From Eleusine coracana subsp. coracana (taxonomy: Eukaryota > Streptophyta > Magnoliopsida > Poales > Poaceae): a stretch of DNA of 64,000 bases. Below the pieces are notes generated by a model. The model searched no databases, was not told where the DNA came from, and saw nothing but the letters and a program-made list of their open reading frames with translations. This document shows, one piece after another, positions 57,481 to 64,000 of this stretch; position 1 is the first letter of the stretch, and each line of letters begins with the position of its first letter. The position numbers and the translations under genes were made by a program. The stretch is from NCBI GenBank assembly GCA_032690845.1, contig CM064430.1, forward strand, positions 48,519,882 to 48,583,881, in the 5' to 3' direction.

Positions 57481-58226
57481 ATAGATTATAGTAGCTATAT
57501 CAACTGAGTTACTTCATTGACATCACTTGGTTTTGTTATCCCGAGTTATAGGATCATCCAAAATTATTATTAGATGACTCGACCTTCTTGTCTCGAGTCG
57601 TTATATCATTCGACTATATTATTGGATCACTTGGACATTATTGATTACTTACGCTTTTACTCAATATTGGAGAACCCTGCAAGAGTTGTTATTTTTCACT
57701 CGAAATCATGCCCGGAGGCTGCTATAACTTGTTATGTTTAATCAAGTATTGCTTGGATATTTTTTATGGCTTTCGTACTTGTTATATTGGATCAAGTATT
57801 ATCCGGATATTTGTATAACTGCTATGCTTGATATATCTGATCAAGTATCACTCGGATCCATTAGTACCAATGGTTCTTTTGTTAGTTGGGAGGAGTTGAA
57901 CCAATCTTGGGGGCTACCGTATTAAAACTCCTTATCGAATCAGTCGGGGAAAGTGGTAGATCAAGATTTATATATGATATTATTATTTTTGACTCACAAG
58001 ATATTTTGTGATCTATATACCTTCTGAGTCGGGGGCTATACCTATACCTAGTAGGTGGATTTTTTCCCCGCATATGGATATTATTTGGCGCATAATCCTT
58101 TTTGATGATTCTTGAAGACCTTTACAAGTTTGTTGTTGTACATACAAAAGTTAATCATATTCATGGCGAAGCATTTGTCAATTAACTGAAGATCAACAAT
58201 TAACTTGCAAAGCTCTCAGGGGCTAC

Positions 58227-58636
58227 TGTGGGATATATATACCAAGGATACCTCACCACTCGGATATATTGCCGAGTGGGCCGGGGTCCAATAAAGATAA
58301 AGCCCATAAAGATAACTACTCGGATTATTACTTGGAGTACACGACAAGTCAATACTAGAGATAGAAAGTTAGAGATAGAATCCCACTTGGAGATCATGTT
58401 ATAACACTGACCCCCGGATATATAAGGAGGGGCAGGGGTTCTCTCATAGACATCGCATTTATCATATATGATACACCATATAACACAGGACGTAGGGTTG
58501 TTATCCTTCGGGAGGCCCGAACCTATCTAAATCTTGCGTCTTATGTGTCCATTAATCCTCAGTCTCGCACATGTCTTTACCGATAAACAAGGATCATGGG
58601 TACCCCTATGATCCACTGCCGATATTAGTATCGACA
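58227..58636 (+). repeat. LARD LTR shared by LARD-1 and LARD-2 (410 bp)
   Basis: TGTGGGATATATATACC to GTATCGACA, then GTTAGCGTGCCAGG. TATA at 58419-58426. It shares with the LTR at 62877 a ~27 bp internal deletion absent from those at 53047 and 53507. The unit before it (GGGGCTAC) is LARD-1 interior end, so one LTR serves both elements. Confidence 0.85.
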
Positions 58637-61600
58637 GTTAGCGTGCCAGGTAGGGGCTGGTGTTGAGATCGGCTTGTCGAGTTCGATGACTTTTTCTTTA
58701 TCAAGCCTGAATTGTTGTTTCACGCGGTGGCCTGTGGGGAGAAGTTGGCATATCTCTCTCGTACTCCATCGAAATTGTTGGCTACAAGATTTGGAGTTGG
58801 ATCACCACCGTGACGGGGCACCAAGATCGTCGCGTGATTGTCGTTGGCCGATCGCGTCGTATGTGAAGTCGGTGAGTCCAGTCGAAGCAAGTCCAAGGAT
58901 CGAGCTTTGATTGTACATGTACCGCCGCATTCAAAGGCAAGTCCGAGTCAAATACTTGGCCGCGTGGTAACATGGCGTTCACGTCATCACGTGACATCAA
59001 GAAATATTTCTTTATTTATTTATTCTTTATGTATTATTATATGCTAATCAATCTGATGGTTTGATTGAATTACTCCTTGTGCGACGTCTTTTATGCATGT
59101 GCCTGAGTTGCACGAAAGCTAAGAAGATGCCAATTGCTTCATGTGCTGGCGTCAAGACATACTTTGACGGTGATGACCAGGCGGATGGATGCTGGGTCAC
59201 TTTGACTCGAAGAAGTTTTCTTATCTACCACGGACTTGCATTGATTGTCCATGTTGAAGAATATGTCGCCAGCTTGTGTGGATTCCGCGCCGATTTTATC
59301 TGGACAAAATCGATACTAATATGCCACTGGTTTTGAGGAAGTCGACAAGTTCATCATTGAAGTCAATCAAGAAGTCTTACTTCCACCGACTCGCCGAATC
59401 TGTTGTGAATTAATTTCGTGAGCACCCAAGTCTTGGAGGCGCGCATGTCACATGAGGGAAGTTTTCTTTTTCCTTTTTCCTTAGTTTATCTCGTATACTA
59501 CTCCTACATGTTAACCTTGCAAGCAAGTACGGATCTGAACATTGCATGTGCCGGAAGGCCAGAAACCTATTTACCTTGATTATTTCCTTCCGCATTACTT
59601 TATTTCCTAATCAATCTGATTAGTATACTGCTCATGACATGATTGATCCCTTTACATGTACGAGTTGTTACACTTTTCGTGTCCATCAGTGGAGACCGAT
59701 CTGCGGCATAGACGTCCTCAAAGTTGGCCGGTGCTGCGCGCTTCCAGATCACAACCGCGCCTGGTTGTCTCCTGGAGATTTTCATCAGCCACAATATTGG
59801 CGCACTCGGCAACCCATCAAGTTAACTATCCAATAAGGCAATGACTCGGCGACTGGGCAACACAATAGCTCGGCAACTCGGCCAATTTGATGCCTTGGTT
59901 GACTTGATCAATCACTTGGTGTGGCGACCAATCACTCAGCATGCCAATTCGGCGACTTGCAATTTGATGGATCATCGACTATTGAAAAGCTATGTTATTT
60001 TTATAATTTTTTTCATACAAACTCAATTTGAAGACCGTAGGTTCTTAATCATGCGGTGATAGGTTTGAGTTTATTTTGCATTTATCCTTTTGTATCTATG
60101 AGTTGACCATCTATACTGTGGTTAGCTATATCGCATTTGTCAGATCAAATCAGGTGTTTGCTACTGTAAAAAAGGCGGGTGATCAAGATGGCGAGGCCGG
60201 TTGTGCACTCGGCTGATGGCTCAGCAACTCAGCGACGCAATGGCTCGTCTACACGGTTGAAGGCACAAGCACACTGGTGACGCTTTGAGTCACTCAAGCA
60301 TTCGAAGCCACTCGTTGACTCGACAACACGGCTAATCGGCGACTCGGCGTGAATCAGTCAGTTAACTTGTGGCTATGGAGAGTCGATCCTGGTTTCGTAT
60401 ACACCCAGGAATCTATATATATGTTGCGTGTAGTGCAGCGGCGGCCGATGTGTGCCACTGCACGTGATTAACCAATCAACACGATCGTCTTGCCAAGTTG
60501 CTCCAAAATTGAAGGAATTAGGGTCAAGTACACATCAGGAATGTTTTTTTGTTCATCTTTAATCTTCCATATTATTTTATTATTTACACATTATCCCAGT
60601 TGCTCTGGTTATTTAAATCTCATCATGTTTCATGGTTTCTTTTGCATGGACATGTGTGACATGGAGTTCATACTCTGGGTCGTGTTGAAGACTTGGGGGT
60701 TGACTTGGCCACTTGGCCGATGACGTAACTATTCAACCAATGAATCGACACCCTGATGTTCCAACAACTTAGCTATTTTACGACTCAATTAATCACTCGG
60801 CAAGGCAACACGGTGATTGGGTTACTCGCATCGACAATCAAGCCGCATGCTAAGGGGCTTTTCTATGGCTTGCATATGGCTCGTCTATAATTTGTCTACT
60901 ATCATAAAGCTAAGTAAACTTTATAGTTTTTTTTCTCATATCAACTCAATTTGAAGGCTATGGGTTCTTCATCTTACGGTGATAGTTTTGAGTTTCTTTT
61001 GAACTCCTCTTTTTGCCTTGACAATATTGATCAATAATTTTTCTCGATTGATTTTGACTCGTACATATTTGGTCGTATGAGTTTTAGCAGTACATATGTG
61101 GTATTAGGGATAGTTCAACTATTTTGCTTAGTTGCCCGTCTGAATCCCATTACCCAAGTTGGTCAGTCTAGCTCCATGACTCATGTCATTTGTCAAAATC
61201 ATCGTGCACATCGTTCTTCGAATGAACCTTGTTTGTTATTTATGTTTGTTGGTTGAATGATCAATTATTTTTGCTAGTACTCTAAGCAAACATAAGCCTT
61301 AGATGAATAACAGAAATCCAATAAACTTAGATATTAAAGGCCTTGTTTCATCAATATTTTATATTAATTTTACATATAACTATATTATTTGTGTTTTTAT
61401 ATTATAGTTATCTCATCGATATCACTCAGTCATGGAGCTCCGAGTCATTCGATCACTCGGTCACGGAGCGCCGAGTCATTGGATCACTCGGCCAAGATCA
61501 ACTACTCATGGTTTCTGGAATTTTGATCCCTTGGACCGTTTGAGATATTATGTCGAGGGTTCGTCTTTAGCTTGATGGATATTAAGCAGCTAAGTATTTT

Positions 61601-61979
61601 TATAATTTCAGTTTTGTTCATCTAATTAAAGGTTGTAGGTTCTTTAACTTAGGGATGATTTCTTTCTGCATAATCTTGATGCATTAGACTGTTGGTATTA
61701 CATTAACTCGCATATGATTGATCGAGGGAGTTCTTAGTCTCCATAGTTCATATCGTTTGTTGAGGACCGAGGCGGCTTTTTACCTTGACTCACATGTTCA
61801 TCCGGGTGAGTTCTTAGTCTCCATGCTTCATGTTGAACGTTAAGGAAGTCGTTTAGTAGTATTGGTACCTGATATTTACTGGTTGTGAGAGTTAGGCTCG
61901 AGTTCATACAGTACTTAATCACCTAATAGAACCCAAGCATCTATTGTATTTCTGACAATGGATCAATATTGTTATTTTA

Positions 61980-62160
61980 TATATGTATCACATATTGAAT
62001 GCATTGTTTGATTTATCAGTGTACTACCTATTGAATACAGTGTTTGTTTTATCAATGTATTATCTTTTGAGTATATTGTTTGTTTTATATATGTATTACT
62101 TATTAAATATATTATTTGTTTTATTAATGTATTATTTATTGAATATATTATTTTTATGGA
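61980..62160 (+). repeat. 42 bp tandem repeat in LARD-2
   Basis: Four imperfect 42 bp units, counterpart of 57295-57480. Conservation of the array in three copies shows it pre-dates their spread. Confidence 0.8.
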
Positions 62161-62876
62161 TTATAGTAGCTATATCAACTGAGCTACTTCATTGACATCA
62201 CTCGGTTTTGTTATCCCGAGTTATAGGATCATACAACATTATTATTAGATCACTCGGCCTTCTTGTCTCGGGTCGTTATATCATTCGACTGTATTATTGG
62301 ATCACTCGGACATTATTGATTACTTATGATTTTACTCAATATTGGAGAGCCCTGCAAGAGTTGTTATTTTTTACTCGGAATCATGCCTGGGGCTGCTATA
62401 ACTTGTTATATTTAATCAAGTATTACTTGGATATTTTTGATGGCTCTTATACTTGTTATATTGAATCAAGTATCATCCGGACATTTTGATGACTGCTATG
62501 CTTGATATATCTGATCAAGTATCACTCGGATTCATTAGTACCAATGGTTCCTTTCGTTAGTTGGGGGGAGTGGTAGAACCAATCTTGGGAGCTACCGTAT
62601 TAAAACTCCTCATCGATTCAGTCGGAGACAGTGGTAGATCAAGATTTATATATGATTATTTTTGACTCATAAGATATTTTATGATCTAAATACCTTCTGA
62701 GTCGGGGGCTATACCTACACCTAGTAGGTGGATTTTTTCCCACATACGGATATTATTTGGTGCATAATCCTTTTTGAAGATTCTTGGAAACCTTTACAAG
62801 TTTGTTGTTGTACATGAAAAAGCTTAATCGATCAACTGAAGATCAACAACTAACTTGCAAATCTCTCGAGGGCTAC

Positions 62877-63285
62877 TGTGGGATATATATACCAGGGATA
62901 CCTCACCACTCGGATATATTGCCGAGTGCGCCGGGGTCCAATAAAGATAAAGCCCATGAAGATAACTATTCGGATTATTACTTGGAGTACACGACAAGTC
63001 AATACTAGAGATAAAAAGTTAGAGATAGAATCCCACTTGGAGATCATGTTGTAACCCTGACCCCCGGATATATAAGGAGGTGCAGGGGCTCTCTCATAGA
63101 CATCGCATTTATCATATACGAGACACCATAGAACACAGGACGTAGGGTTGTTATCCTTGGGAGGCCCGAACCTGTCTAAACCTTGCGTCTTGTGTGTCCA
63201 TCGACTCTCGGTCTCGCGCATGCCTTTACCAATAAACAAGGATCATGGGTAGCCCTATGATCCACTACTGATATTAGTATCAATA
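62877..63285 (+). repeat. LARD-2 3' LTR (409 bp)
   Basis: TGTGGGATATATATACC to GTATCAATA; preceded by CTCTCGAGGGCTAC. TATA at 63069-63076. After it the sequence changes to a minus-strand spliced gene fragment. Confidence 0.83.
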
Positions 63286-63372
63286 GTAAGATAGAGCTGC
63301 GAGTGATGATTTTTGGTTAGTATGATCAAAAGAGAGGATTCAAGCAGATGTGAGAAATAATGAAGGGCTTAC

Positions 63373-64000
63373 TGGCAAGTTTACATTTGAAGGATTTGGA
63401 GGTGCTCTTAGCTTCCTCTATCTTGACGTCAGCCTCCTTCAGCTCCTTCTACAGTCGAGTGATCTCGGCCTTCTGGTCCTCGACCGACTTGGAGAGGCTT
63501 TCCTTCTCAGCATTCAAGGAGTTAACAAACCTTTGCTAATTGGAAGTCAACTTCTCCAGGTCGGCAATCTTCTGATCACGAGCTAAAGACAAACATTTGA
63601 ACTTTTAGCGCTAGAGTGATTAGTTGATAATTTAAACACAGATGGTTAGTGAACTTACCAGCTATATCTGCACGGCCTTGGTCATCTCTCTGTGGTCGGT
63701 CTACAGCTTTTCAATCTCCTTTTGTTCTTTGGCGAGCTGCTGACCGGTGACTAGCATAACACCAGCAATGTGTCAGTCTTAAACTTAAAGACATGAAGAC
63801 CAAAGAGTTTAGGACATACAAAAAGTTTCGGCTTCAAGGTATTCCACCCTAGCCTGTTTCCTCTCTACAAGAGCATACATTTTCTGTATACAAAAAGGGG
63901 TAAAGCTTAAGATTGAGATTGAAACAAAGCTAAAGCAGAGTATTGAAGTACCTTGCTTGCTTCTCGATGCTGGTACATAATGTCCACATCCTCCACTTTG
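63373..64000 (-). pseudogene. Intron-containing coiled-coil gene fragment (minus strand, 5' end outside window)
   Basis: Four exons can be read on the minus strand: 64000-63952, 63883-63820, 63750-63659 and 63582-63373, separated by introns with GT...AG borders (donors GTACTTC, GTATGTCC, GTAAGTTC and a last GTAAGCCC at 63372; acceptors TACAG, GCTAG, TTTAG). Phases agree across the first two introns; the third needs a one-base adjustment. The product is a charged coiled coil (for example MYQHREASK, ERKQARVEYLEAE, QQLAKEQKEIEKL, SLSKSVEDQKAEITRL, KELKEADVKIEEAK). Four premature TAG codons, each where Gln would fit, disable it. It resembles the C-terminal coiled coil of the grass 'putative gypsy type transposon' (Transposase_28) proteins; a captured or decayed host gene is the alternative. 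Confidence 0.6.

Larger units (their letters stand above)
53507..58636 (+). mobile_element. LARD-1: coding-free LTR element (first of a tandem pair)
   Basis: A 5' LTR lacking its first ~60 bp (53507-53880), primer-site-like GTTGGCACGCCAAG, 4.35 kb interior without coding capacity, a GGGCTAC tract, and a 3' LTR (58227-58636) that is also the 5' LTR of LARD-2. Its interior mirrors LARD-3 over ~4.2 kb at what looks like about 95% identity by eye. Confidence 0.78.
58227..63285 (+). mobile_element. LARD-2: coding-free LTR element (second of a tandem pair)
   Basis: LTR 58227-58636, interior 58637-62876, LTR 62877-63285. From ~59980 to 62876 the interior matches LARD-1 (54988-58226). The first ~1.3 kb (58700-59970) is different from the corresponding part of LARD-1, so the two are chimeric relative to each other. 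Short frames there (for example 59061-59336) show no recognised domain. No 5 bp duplication is visible across 58226/63286, as expected for a shared-LTR tandem. Confidence 0.78.

Noticed and set aside
57269..57484. Hydrophobic 71-codon frame with 14-residue repeats
   Set aside because: The frame arises from a 42 bp tandem repeat in a coding-free LARD; the reversed copy at 49400-49590 is not kept as a gene and no other coding signal is near.
58674..59336. Short + strand frames in the unique module of LARD-2
   Set aside because: No recognised domain, no consistent codon pattern, and interrupted by stops; a decayed captured exon cannot be excluded but is not supported.

Overview
The window is transposable-element DNA from end to end; I see no host gene, tRNA or rRNA. 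The elements are plant LTR retrotransposons: Ty3/gypsy chromoviruses of the Tekay/Del type, Tat-lineage gypsy elements with a second RNase H, an Athila-type element, a SIRE/Maximus-like Ty1/copia element, and large coding-free derivatives with ~410-437 bp LTRs like the rice Dasheng/RIRE2 pair. The GC-rich promoter blocks in the LTRs and this mix of families suggest a grass (Poaceae) and pericentromeric or other repeat-packed chromatin. That is inference from family resemblance; the species cannot be read from the sequence.

Layout. 1-2278: 3' end of a Tat-like element (T1: non-coding spacer, then a 514 bp LTR), inserted in the left LTR of G5. 2279-8696: G5, a reverse-strand non-autonomous gypsy element with a very long compound LTR and a 1 kb interior. 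8697-13569: Athila-type element A1, reverse strand, cut by G5. 13570-13833: scrap of a second Athila element (A2). 13834-21083: copia element C1 (5' LTR, gag, pol), cut at its RNase H. 21084-23023: reverse-strand gypsy LTR fragment (G4). 23024-48818: Tat element G3, whose 5' LTR holds Tekay-type G1 (23102-42690), whose 3' LTR in turn holds Tekay-type G2 (31350-42002). G1 and G2 each have matching 5 bp target duplications (GAAGC and TTTAG). 48819-63285: three copies of a coding-free LARD. One is reversed and set head-to-head against the second, making a ~4.6 kb inverted repeat; the second and third are tandem and share an LTR. 63286-64000: a minus-strand, intron-containing, nonsense-riddled coiled-coil gene fragment.

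The insertion order from youngest to oldest is G2, G1, G3, G4, C1, A2. G2 is the best-preserved copy: gag-pol runs 34393-38925 in one frame with eight nonsense codons and no frameshift. It keeps the protease, RT, RNase H, integrase and chromodomain motifs. G1 keeps LTRs, primer site, an intact 266-codon ORF ahead of gag, gag and a protease remnant, but lacks RT, RNase H and integrase, so its movement would have needed enzymes from a relative.

The signals most worth following are: the extra ORF ahead of gag in G1 and G2 (possible dsRNA-binding fold plus coiled coil); a hairpin just before the polypurine tract that recurs across elements; the compound LTR of G5; the LARD palindrome; short palindromes shared by otherwise divergent LTRs or repeated within one element; and the spliced coiled-coil gene at the right edge. 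All identities were judged by eye.
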